Shown here one piece after another: positions 6,948 through 15,800 of a DNA stretch of 37,043 bases (within the stretch, counting starts at the first letter, position 1; each line of letters opens with the position of its first letter). The stretch is taken from contig CAMVKN010000038.1 in the NCBI GenBank assembly GCA_947168045.1, positions 1-37,043 on the forward strand, given 5' to 3'. The DNA comes from an uncultured Prevotellaceae bacterium. GTDB lineage: Bacteria > Bacteroidota > Bacteroidia > Bacteroidales > Bacteroidaceae. Below the pieces are notes generated by a model. It was not told the origin of the DNA and ran no database searches. It saw nothing but the letters and a program-made list of their open reading frames with translations. The position numbers and the translations under genes were made by a program.

Positions 6948-8840
6948 CTATTCCTTTGCGACATTCTCCTGATCGATGGCCTTAATCTTGTCCTTCACCA
7001 GCTGCATGTCGTCTTTCAGCTTCTGCATCTTGCGGTTCATCTCGTCGATGAGCGAGTTACCCTTCTTCGAGCTGGCACTGAGGAAGCCAAGGTTGTTCTC
7101 GTAGGTCTGCACATCCTGCTTCATCTGCTCAAGCTGACGCACCAGCCGTGCGCGCTCGCTGTCGAGTGCCCCCTCGCCACGCTCTGCCACCTGTTTGAGG
7201 TTGTCCTTGAAACGTGACAGCCGGCGCCGCTGCACATTGATGTTCAGCTCCTTATAGAGCTTATCCAATACCTCATGATACTCAGCATAGAGCTTGTCCT
7301 TCTCCTTGAAGGGCACATGGCCCACGGCGTTATACTCCTCAACGAGCTGCTGAACCTTCTGCTGCACGTCGTCGCCCCCCTCTTCGGCCACCGCCTTGAT
7401 GCGAGCTATGACATCGCGTTTCTTCTCCAGGTTCTGTCGCTCCTCACCCCGCTGTCCTGCTCCGGCAGCATTGCGTGCCTCAAAGAACTTGTTGCAGGCG
7501 CCAAGGAACTCCTCCCAAAGCTGGTCGCCCAGCTTCTTGGGTACCATGCCAATGGTCTTCCACTCCTTTTGTAGGGCGATGAGCTTGTCGCCGGTAGAAC
7601 GCCAGTCGGTGCTGTCCTGCAGAGCCTTAGCCTTCTCAATGAGTGCACGCTTCTTCTCTGCGTTCTCCTTGTAGGCATCCTTCACATTGCGGAAATGCTC
7701 ACCCTTGGCAGTGAAGAAGGCATCACAGGCAGCACGGAAACGCTCAAATATCTTGACGTTCATCTTCTGCGGAGCAAAACCGATGGTCTTCCACTCTGCC
7801 TGCAGGGCGATGATTTCCTGCGTGTGGCGATCCCAGTCGGCACTGCCCTTGTTCTCCTCTGCCAAGATGGCTTCAGCCTTCTCACAGAGAGCAGTTTTCT
7901 TCTCCAGATTCTCCTCTTCACGAGCACGCAGTCCTTCAAAGTGCTGCTGATGGCGCTTGTTGATGACGGTGCTGGCTGCCTTGAAGCGTTGCCACACCTC
8001 TTCGCGCAGCTCCTTGCTGACAGGTCCTATCTCACGATACTCCTGATGCAACTTCTGCAACTGATGGAAGGCGCTGATGACATCCGGCTCGTCAGCCAGC
8101 TTCTCAGCAGCCTCACACAGGCGTGTCTTTGCCTCCAGATTCTTCTTGAAGTCAAGCTCTCGGGCCTCACTATTTAACTTCAGCAGGTCGTAGAACTGCT
8201 CCACATAGAGCTGGTAATTACGCCACAGCTCATTGGCCTTCTCGGCAGGCACAGCCTTGATATCACGCCATTCCTGCTGCAGGGCCTTGAACTCCTGGTA
8301 TGTCTTGCTGGCCTCCTCGGGCGAAGTGACCATGCCTTTTATCTTTTCAATGATGGACAGTTTCCTTTTCAGGTTCTCCTCCTTCTCGGCCTCCTGCTCA
8401 CGGAACAACTGTTGGCGGCGCTCCTTGATGATGCCCATCTCTGCCTTGAAGGCCTCCTCGTCAGGATCGGGAACAATCTGGTAGGTCTCAGGGTCGCCAC
8501 CTCCGTCGATATATTCCTTCAGTCTGGCTTCGCGCTCGGCGATGTGCAGCTTATAGAACACGGTCTTAAGGTAGTCAACCTCATCCTTCTGGGGAGCCTC
8601 CTCACTATGTGCAATCTCCTTCACCCGCTCCAGCACCTCACCTTTGGTGGTGTAGGTCTTGGGAGCAGCTGGGGCTACTGAGTCCTCTGAGGCCTCCGAG
8701 GCTACAGGGGCCTCTGAGGCTGGCGCGGTCTCTTGTTCTACGGCGGCTACCGTTGTTTCTGCGTTAACTACTTCTTCCTGATTTCCCGTCACCTCGGCTG
8801 ACGAGGGATTGACGAGTACATTCTCTTGAGAGTCCATCAT
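6948..8840 (-). CDS. DUF349 domain-containing coiled-coil protein
   Basis: A 630-aa cytoplasmic protein with no signal peptide or membrane segment. After an acidic, low-complexity N-terminus (about 1-70, rich in Glu, Ala and Val) come five consecutive DUF349 repeats, each carrying a block such as LQQEWRDIKAVPAEKANELW, HQEYREIGPVSKELREEVW, LQAEWKTIGFAPQKMNVKIF, LQKEWKTIGMVPKKLGDQLW and LVEEYNAVGHVPFKEKDKLY. A predicted coiled coil (about 555-625) ends the protein. DUF349 proteins of this length are common and conserved in Bacteroidota; their function is not established. The start could be the first or second of two adjacent ATG codons (8840 or 8837). It is transcribed alone, with a TACTTTTG element about 50 nt upstream. 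Confidence 0.9.
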   Translation of the reverse strand: MMDSQENVLVNPSSAEVTGNQEEVVNAETTVAAVEQETAPASEAPVASEASEDSVAPAAPKTYTTKGEVLERVKEIAHSEEAPQKDEVDYLKTVFYKLHIAEREARLKEYIDGGGDPETYQIVPDPDEEAFKAEMGIIKERRQQLFREQEAEKEENLKRKLSIIEKIKGMVTSPEEASKTYQEFKALQQEWRDIKAVPAEKANELWRNYQLYVEQFYDLLKLNSEARELDFKKNLEAKTRLCEAAEKLADEPDVISAFHQLQKLHQEYREIGPVSKELREEVWQRFKAASTVINKRHQQHFEGLRAREEENLEKKTALCEKAEAILAEENKGSADWDRHTQEIIALQAEWKTIGFAPQKMNVKIFERFRAACDAFFTAKGEHFRNVKDAYKENAEKKRALIEKAKALQDSTDWRSTGDKLIALQKEWKTIGMVPKKLGDQLWEEFLGACNKFFEARNAAGAGQRGEERQNLEKKRDVIARIKAVAEEGGDDVQQKVQQLVEEYNAVGHVPFKEKDKLYAEYHEVLDKLYKELNINVQRRRLSRFKDNLKQVAERGEGALDSERARLVRQLEQMKQDVQTYENNLGFLSASSKKGNSLIDEMNRKMQKLKDDMQLVKDKIKAIDQENVAKE

Positions 8841-8889
8841 TTAACTGTTTTAAGTTACTGACTTATTTAGGTATATTCACAAAACGGGA

Positions 8890-8897
8890 CAAAAGTA
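8890..8897 (-). promoter_or_regulatory. -7 element TACTTTTG for the DUF349 gene
   Basis: A minus-strand TACTTTTG matches TAnnTTTG and lies 50 nt upstream of the DUF349 start. No clear -33 TTTG is present. Confidence 0.5.
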
Positions 8898-8991
8898 CGA
8901 AAAAGTTAGGAGTTAGTCAGCACGGTTCAGGAGTTTTTTTGCATCTTGTTATTGTTTTTTAACAAAAGAGCAAAAAAAAAGGAGGTTTTGC

Positions 8992-9022
8992 TTTGCCATC
9001 TCATTTCTTTCAGCTACCTTTG
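8992..9022 (+). promoter_or_regulatory. Consensus promoter of the vitamin B12 locus
   Basis: TTTG at 8992-8995, exactly 19 nt, then TACCTTTG at 9015-9022. This perfect consensus places the transcript start near 9028, just upstream of the cobalamin riboswitch. Confidence 0.85.
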
Positions 9023-9035
9023 CAGCTGCAAAACA

Positions 9036-9290
9036 CGGTGGTTTGAGTTGAGGCATCCACGTATGTGCTTTCTGTTTCGGACAGACACTGACGACGCCGA
9101 TGACTTGATGAAAAGGGAAAGGGGTGCGAATCCCCTACTGTCCCGCAGCTGTGAGTCGCCTTACCAATGGCGCAAGCATGATGTCACTGAGATTTTCGGG
9201 AAGACGCTTGCTGCCGAGCGACGAGTCAGAAGACCTGCCACTGTGTTGAAGCTTTATCGGCACCTCTGGGGTTAGGGCCGACATTGCATG
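9036..9290 (+). promoter_or_regulatory. Cobalamin (adenosylcobalamin-class) riboswitch
   Basis: The conserved core elements appear in order: a GGTGGTTTGAG start (about 9039), AAAAGGGAA (9111-9119), GGTGCGAATCCCCTACTGT (9123-9141), CCCGCAGCTGTGAGTC (9142-9157), and the B12 box AGTCAGAAGACCTGCC (9224-9239). This is the cobalamin riboswitch consensus, with an unusually long segment (9160-9220) between the core and the B12 box. A G-rich expression platform follows (9262-9290). It lies directly upstream of a B12 uptake locus, so B12 should repress btuB and the following genes, most likely at translation initiation. Confidence 0.93.
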
Positions 9291-9352
9291 CGCCCATAAA
9301 ACGAAAGGAACAAACAGCAGACCTGCAGCCTGCAGGGGTGTTGTATATTATT

Positions 9353-9580
9353 ATGAGTAAGAAAAGACTCATTGTCAGGTTTTCAGCAACGCCTTTCCTC
9401 ACCGACGAGGAACAGGTGGGGACTTTTACGACCATCAATGCTGGCGATAAGGATGGCACCTCGCTCCAGCCCGATGCAGCCGCACCGTTTGACATAGTAT
9501 TCGCGGCAGGCAGGGCTTTGGAGCGAGGCTTTCCTTTTCATCTTCATTCAGAGATGGCAAATACTACTTTCAGACATTGA
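9353..9580 (+). CDS. Small leader ORF (75 aa) between riboswitch and btuB
   Basis: ATG 9353 opens a 75-codon frame beginning MSKKRLIVRFSATPFLTDEE and ending MANTTFRH. I do not recognise the family, and there is no signal peptide or membrane segment. The case for translation is positional: its TGA (9578-9580) overlaps the TTG start of btuB (9577-9579) in the sequence ATTGA, and the btuB frame has no ATG or GTG between its previous in-frame stop (9490-9492) and this TTG. That arrangement is typical of translational coupling, in which ribosomes ending the first ORF restart on a weak start codon. The alternative is that the frame is chance and btuB starts at TTG unaided. Confidence 0.45.
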   Translation: MSKKRLIVRFSATPFLTDEEQVGTFTTINAGDKDGTSLQPDAAAPFDIVFAAGRALERGFPFHLHSEMANTTFRH

Positions 9581-11556
9581 AACACTACAAATTATCTATT
9601 CTCATCACACTGCTTTGTGTCGCCGCACCGTCGGTGGCACAAAGCAGCCTGGACTCTCTACAGCAGATGGGCGAGGTGGAGGTTTATGGCAAACGCCCCA
9701 TCGCCACCTCGCAGACGCTGCGCGGGGCTGACCTGCGCGCCCTCTCTACCACGACGGTGGCTGATGCTCTGAAATACTTTGCCGGCGTACAGATGAAGGA
9801 CTATGGCGGACTGGGGGGACTGAAGACCATCAACGTGCGCTCGATGGGTGCGCAACACGTAGGCATCTATATCGACGGCATACGTATCACCAATGCCCAG
9901 AACGGCACCGTCGACCTCGGCAAGTTCTCCATGTCATCGATGGAGAGCGTCTCACTCTATAATGCGAACAAGCTCGACAACTGCCAGTCGGCCTCTGAAT
10001 ATGCCTCGGGGGCCACCGTCTATCTCACCACCCGTCGTCCCACCTGTGACTCAGTATCCGTTCAGCTGCGGCGAGCCTCGTTCAAAACCTACATGGCCAA
10101 GGCTAATGCGCAGTTCAAATGGAAGGGTTGGAGCGGCTTCATCGATGGCGAGTGGACCGACTCGCGTGGCGACTATCCCTTCCGGTATCACTCAGAATAC
10201 GAGGACACCGTGGGTCACCGGGCCAACAGCGACATCCGCTATGGGCGCATTGAGGGGGCACTGTTCCACGGTGGTTTCTCGTCACATATTTATTATTATG
10301 AGTCGGAGCGTGGCTGTCCAGGTGGCATCGTCCGCCGACTCAGCGACAAGTACATCAATGTGGGCCGCGAGTGGGACCGCGACTTCTTCGTGCAGGCCTC
10401 CTACCAGCAGGAGTTTCTTCAGCGCCACCGCATCAAGGTGAATGCGAAGTACACCAACGAGTACCTGCGCTATTGCACCGACTATCCTGAGAACCAGAAC
10501 ACGGCGCGTGTCAACAACCACTACCGCCAAGAGGACGGCTACGGTGCCCTCTGCTATGGTTTCCGACCATGGCCGTGGCTGTCACTGTCGACCAGCTACG
10601 ATGTGCGCTACAGCAAGCTACGTGCCGACCTGAAGCGCTTCGACAACGTGTTCCGCCTGGACCAGAAGGAGGTAGTGGCCGCGCAAATGAACTACCACAA
10701 CCTCCAGGCCGCCGCGTCGATGCTACACCAACACTATCACGACTTCACCTTCGTGCATGCCGGTGCCGCCGACCCACTGGACCGCTGGACGCCAGCCGTC
10801 TCGCTGGCCTACACCGTCACCCCTGGGAGGCATAGCGCCTTGACACTACGTGCCTGGTACAAAAAGATATTCCGTGCTCCTACGCTCAACGACCTCTATT
10901 ACACACAGGTGGGCAACCGCAACCTCAAGCCCGAATACACAAAGCAGTGGAACATCGGTGCCGAGTGGCATTATACAGCACCTCGCATCTCCGCGAGTCT
11001 ACAGGCCGACGCCTATCAGAACAAGATTGAAAACCGCATCGTCTGTCTGCCTATGAAGGGTACCTATACGTGGACGATGATGAACTATGGCTACACCTTC
11101 TGCCAGGGTCTGAACGCCACGGGCAACGTGCGCTATGACACTGGCGACTGGCACTTCTCCCTGCTCACCTCACTGACATGGCAGCGTGACCTGAACCGCA
11201 CCGACCCCAATGACGAGGACACCTACGACAAGCCCATCTGCTATTCGCCGGAGCTGTCCTATACACTCACAGCCATTGCAGCATGGAAGGATGTGTCGCT
11301 CACCTTGTCACACATACACGTGGGCGAGCGCATGTGGAGCTATGCCGACCCCGAGGACATCCTCAAGCCGTATAACAACGTGGACATGAAGCTGTCCGTC
11401 TCCAACCTCCTACCTCAGGGCTCTCACCTCTCGCCACTCACCTCTGTGGGGCTGTGTCTGGAGGTGCTCGACCTGTTCGACGAGCAATACGAGCACATTC
11501 CGCGCTACCCCATGCCAGGCCGCAACTACCGACTGACGCTTTCAATAGGAATATAA
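9577..11556 (+). CDS. btuB: TonB-dependent vitamin B12 receptor BtuB
   Basis: A 659-aa outer-membrane receptor. The signal peptide MKHYKLSILITLLCVAAPSVAQ is followed by a short TonB-box region (GEVEVYGKRP) and the plug domain (about 45-150: VADALKYFAGVQMKDYGG, TINVRSMGAQHVGIYIDGIR, LGKFSMSSMESVSLYN). The rest forms the beta-barrel, with the conserved FRAPTLNDLYYTQVGNRNLK block near 432 and a final strand NYRLTLSIGI. There is no carboxypeptidase-like or SusC extension, as expected for BtuB and unlike SusC. The riboswitch upstream and btuF/btuC downstream fix the substrate as cobalamin. The start is TTG, the only start codon that keeps the signal peptide. QGSHLSPLTSVG near residue 613 is encoded by a repeat-like CTCACC sequence. 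Confidence 0.92.
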   Translation: MKHYKLSILITLLCVAAPSVAQSSLDSLQQMGEVEVYGKRPIATSQTLRGADLRALSTTTVADALKYFAGVQMKDYGGLGGLKTINVRSMGAQHVGIYIDGIRITNAQNGTVDLGKFSMSSMESVSLYNANKLDNCQSASEYASGATVYLTTRRPTCDSVSVQLRRASFKTYMAKANAQFKWKGWSGFIDGEWTDSRGDYPFRYHSEYEDTVGHRANSDIRYGRIEGALFHGGFSSHIYYYESERGCPGGIVRRLSDKYINVGREWDRDFFVQASYQQEFLQRHRIKVNAKYTNEYLRYCTDYPENQNTARVNNHYRQEDGYGALCYGFRPWPWLSLSTSYDVRYSKLRADLKRFDNVFRLDQKEVVAAQMNYHNLQAAASMLHQHYHDFTFVHAGAADPLDRWTPAVSLAYTVTPGRHSALTLRAWYKKIFRAPTLNDLYYTQVGNRNLKPEYTKQWNIGAEWHYTAPRISASLQADAYQNKIENRIVCLPMKGTYTWTMMNYGYTFCQGLNATGNVRYDTGDWHFSLLTSLTWQRDLNRTDPNDEDTYDKPICYSPELSYTLTAIAAWKDVSLTLSHIHVGERMWSYADPEDILKPYNNVDMKLSVSNLLPQGSHLSPLTSVGLCLEVLDLFDEQYEHIPRYPMPGRNYRLTLSIGI

Positions 11557-11576
11557 CACATTATTATATATACAAG

Positions 11577-12845
11577 ATGAAAAGACTGTTACTCAGTTTA
11601 TCCTTTATCGTTTGTCACTTGTCGCTCAGCTTAGCGCAAGAGCGCCTCATCCTGCTGAACGAGGGCATGTGGCAGGCCGACAATGGTCGTCTGACCTACT
11701 TTGAGGGCAATGAGGTGGTCAGCAACCAGTGGTTTCGCGACCAGAACGGGCAGAAGCTTGGCGACACGCCCAATGACATCATACAGGTGAACGACCGCCT
11801 CATCGCCATCGCCATCAACTGGTCGAACATCGTGCAGTTCATCACCCCTGAGGGTAAGGCCGTGGCAGCCACCGAGGACATTCCCAACAACCGTAAGCTG
11901 TGCACCGACGGCCGCTACGTCTACGTCACCAGCTACGGGCACGAGTGCCTGACCACCAGTGGATATCAATATTTCGACAAGGGCTTCGTGGCCAAGATTG
12001 ACATCAGCACCTTCCAGACCGTTGCCGCCACCGAGGTGGGCTACGAGCCTGAAGGCATCGCCCTCTATGACGGTCATCTCTTCGTGGCCAACACCGGCGG
12101 CTATGCTGCCCAGGAGGACCACGACTACGAGACCACGGTGAGCATTCTCAACGCTGCCACCATGCAGGTGGTCAGGACCGTCGACACCCATCAGACCAAC
12201 CTCTTCGGCAAGATGTCGCAGTGCGGTCGCTACCTGCTCATCAACTCCTCCGGCGACTATTACGACACGGAGGCCTCGTCAATGATTTTCGACTGCCGCA
12301 AGGCTCTTGACGGGCAGGACTGCTGCGTGCGCATGAACGTCAGCGCCACCTACAACTGCCCCACCCTCTCCGGACAGTTCTATGCCATTGGCTCCAACTT
12401 CAGCTATACCAAGGGCGACTACGAGTTTTTCCATCTCACCATCGACCCCAAGATGGTGATGGACAGCCAGGGACGCAACGGCATCGTGACATCACTGCCA
12501 GGCACGCTGAAGTCCGACTTTGAACAGATGGGCCAGCCTTACGGCATCTACGTCAACCCCTATACGGGCTACATCTACGGCACCGATGCCACCTCATTCG
12601 AATCGGCCGGCTATCTCTACCAGTGGTCGCCCGAAGGTCGTCTCATAGGCAAGCACAAGGTGTATGTCAACCCTGGTCATTTCCTGGCCTTGCCTCCCGC
12701 CGGACAGCACTTCAGCGGCATCAGCCCCATGGCTATCAGCAAGCCGACAGTCAGCACCACTTACGACTTGCAGGGCCGGCCGACGGTCACCCCTCGCCGT
12801 GGCACACTCACCATAGGCCAGGGCCGCAAGTGGCTGAACCAGTAA
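11577..12845 (+). CDS. btuG: BtuG-like surface B12-binding beta-propeller protein
   Basis: A 422-aa secreted protein. The signal peptide MKRLLLSLSFIVCHLSLSLA has no proper lipobox. Repeated propeller-blade motifs follow, including LGDTPNDIIQVNDRLIAIAI (57-76), TDGRYVYVTSYG and VGYEPEGIALYDGHLFVANT with the YEPEG/FVANTGGY pattern typical of BtuG/YncE-like seven-bladed propellers. BtuG proteins of Bacteroides sit on BtuB as a lid and bind B12 very tightly; the position directly after btuB supports the same role here. It differs from the known BtuG in lacking a lipid anchor and in ending with TTYDLQGRPTVTPRRGTLTI, resembling a type IX secretion (T9SS) type-A tail. The frame is open from 11454, but ATG 11577 starts the signal peptide and lies after the btuB stop. 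Confidence 0.8.
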   Translation: MKRLLLSLSFIVCHLSLSLAQERLILLNEGMWQADNGRLTYFEGNEVVSNQWFRDQNGQKLGDTPNDIIQVNDRLIAIAINWSNIVQFITPEGKAVAATEDIPNNRKLCTDGRYVYVTSYGHECLTTSGYQYFDKGFVAKIDISTFQTVAATEVGYEPEGIALYDGHLFVANTGGYAAQEDHDYETTVSILNAATMQVVRTVDTHQTNLFGKMSQCGRYLLINSSGDYYDTEASSMIFDCRKALDGQDCCVRMNVSATYNCPTLSGQFYAIGSNFSYTKGDYEFFHLTIDPKMVMDSQGRNGIVTSLPGTLKSDFEQMGQPYGIYVNPYTGYIYGTDATSFESAGYLYQWSPEGRLIGKHKVYVNPGHFLALPPAGQHFSGISPMAISKPTVSTTYDLQGRPTVTPRRGTLTIGQGRKWLNQ

Positions 12846-12883
12846 CGTAACCATTTGTTATAACCTATTTAAATATTTCCATT

Positions 12884-15800
12884 ATGAAGAAATCATTACT
12901 AAGCATCATGACGCTGGCCCTGTTCTCCGCAGGCTCAGCCTGGGCCACCACTGTTGAGGTGACCATGAACGCCAAGAGCAAGCTCATCAAGTCGCTGGTG
13001 AACACCGCCACGAGCGAGAGCGTGACCGTGGGCGAGCCTGCCAGCGGCAACAAGTACACCTTCGACTGCCCCGACGGCACCTATCTGCTGACGGCCACTG
13101 CTGGCGATGGCGAGACCGTCAGCGGCACCATCGAGCTGACCGTCAACGCCGACAACACTGCCTTCAGCATCTTCTCGCCTGAAATCAACGTGAAGAACGC
13201 CGAGTGGGTCTATGGCACCGACTACACCCTGACGACGAAGGTGACCGACAAGGCAGGCAACGTGGTGAACACCACCATGGGTGACTACACCAACGACCAC
13301 AAGATGTTCTTGGTTTTCAACGGCAACACCTACTATGTCGAGCTCGTACCCTCAGAGGCACGCCAGGCCGAGGGCTACCTGCCCGTTACCTACACCGGCA
13401 CGGTGAACTTCAACACCACCATCCAGGCCGAGGCCCCGATGAGCGTTGTCTACAGCATCAGCGTACCTGCCGAGGCCACCCTCGCCATCGGCACCAAGAC
13501 GGCTCACTATGTGAAGTTCAAGACCGTGGAGCCGCTAAGCGTTACAACCGAGGGCACCACAAAGGTCTACACCTTCAAACTGGCCAACAAGCAGCAGTAC
13601 AACTACCGCGTCAGCCAGGAGGGCAAGCTCACCCAGGCTGGCATCTTCACCATGAGCACCGATGAGACACAGCGCCCCGTACTGGCTTTCACAGATGAAG
13701 ACATGACGGCCAAGGACCCACACTTCATCGACCATGACGTGAAAAGCAACAACGGCTACAATGTCGCCGACCTTTTCCTGAACATCAACGCCGCCGGACA
13801 CCTGCAGCTTGGTGCCGTAGGCGACACCTACGACCTGCTGCCCCTGCGCAACTGGGAGCTCGTCGACGGCATCACCAGCAACTACTTCATCGAGCCTGAC
13901 TACCACTTCACCGTCGTCAACCTCAATGGCGAGGCTGACAACACTGTCGTGAAGGTGGAGGACGAGCAGCTCACCGCCGTAGGCACTGGCACGGCCATCG
14001 TCCTGGTCACCTACGATGCCATCCATCTGAACGCCTACAACAAGGCAGAGAAGAAGGACTTTGTGGGCGGTGCCGACTGGGGGGCCATCTGGCCTGAGAA
14101 TACTGGTGTGTTCGTCGTCACCGTGGGCCAGCAGGCCACCGGCATCACGCCTAACATCATCATTAACAAGGACTATCTGACAACTGTCACGCCGTGGGGC
14201 GGCGGTGCCCCCATCGACACAAAACTGTCAATGGAGAATGTCGATGCTGAGTTCGACGTGCTTTACTACCTTGACACCGAGGACGGCTACGACTACACCT
14301 TCACCCCCGAGGGCGTAGAGACCGTCACGCTGGCCCGTCCCACCATCGGTACTAATGCCGCTTCCTATAGCGGTTTCAAGGCTGAGGGCGTGACGAAGAA
14401 CGCCGACGGCAGCTACACCCTGCACCTCACCGAGGGCCGCAACATCGTATGCCTGACCAATGCGGCCGGGCAGAGCCTCTATCAGGTCATCACTGCCAAA
14501 CCCTGCCACCGCGACATCCTCGTGGGCGGAGAGGTGGTTGAGTCAGTGGCACCCGGCGATGCCGTCACCGTGCAGTACTCTGGTCTCTACCATCCTGCTG
14601 GCAAGCTGGCTGGCATCCACAACTTCAACGCCTTCCTTGACTACAAGCAGGCCTCTGAGGGCATCACCGTTACCAAGGGCAAGGGCAACCAGTACACCAT
14701 GGCATCCAACGCCGCCTCGCAGGCTGTCACCTTCACCGTGCCCGCTGACTTCAGCGGCACCGAGATTGAGCTGACCGACGGCGTGATGGGCATCGGCGGC
14801 TTCGGCGACCCCATTGGCAACCACCGTGCCACATCAAAAGTCACAGGCCGGGCACCTAACTTCACCGCTATCTCGCAGAGTGCCGTCTTCGGCCGTGTGC
14901 CCGCCGTCACCATCCCCGTTGAGAAGGTGCCCGTCGTGGCCGACTTTGAGAACATAGAGCTGGCTGACGAGAGCCACATGAGTGTCTCGACTGAGGAGGA
15001 TGACGACCGCACTGAGTTTGAGAGCGGCGACTTCGAGTTTGCCACCGGCTGCATGCACGACTACAGCTACTGGTACTGGTTCGGATATGCCAACCAGACC
15101 GACACCGAGTACAAGAAGCTCGACGACCAGTTTAAGAACATCGTCGGCGGCGGCTATGACGGCTCGAAGAACTATGGTGTGGCATTCGCCGCTGCTTTCA
15201 ACGGTCCCTGCTACGCCACCGTGCTCAACCATGAGGACGGCATCGTCGTGCCCGGCTTCTACATCACCAACAGCGCCTACGCCTACAGCTCTATGACCAA
15301 TGGCGACGGCTTTGCCAAAAAGTTCGGCAAGGGCGACTGGTTCCTGCTCACCATCACCGGCTATGATGCCGACGACAAGGTGACCGGCACGAAGGAATAC
15401 TACCTGGCCGACCTACGTGAGGCCGACAAGGCATACATCGTCAACGACTGGCGCTACGTCGACCTCAGCGGCCTGGGCAAGGTCAGCAAGCTGGGCTTCG
15501 AACTCACCAGCAGCGACAATGGCGACTATGGCATGAACACCCCTGCCTACTTCTGCTTCGACAATCTCGGTGCCAAAGGTGTGGAGGTGCTGCCCGAGAA
15601 GAACGTGACGTTACCCTTGCAGATTGCCGACTTCGAGAACCTTGAGATGGCCGAGGAGAGCCACATGAGCGTCTCGACTGAGGAGGATGACGACCGCACT
15701 GAGTTCCAGAGCGGCGACTTCGAGTTTGCCACTGGCTGCATGCACGATTACAGCTACTGGTATTTCTTCGGCTATGCTAACCACACCAATACGGAGTACA

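Noticed and set aside
9284..9352. Upstream extension of the leader ORF into the riboswitch expression platform
   Set aside because: The longer frame starts with TTG within the structured region; ATG 9353 is the better start.
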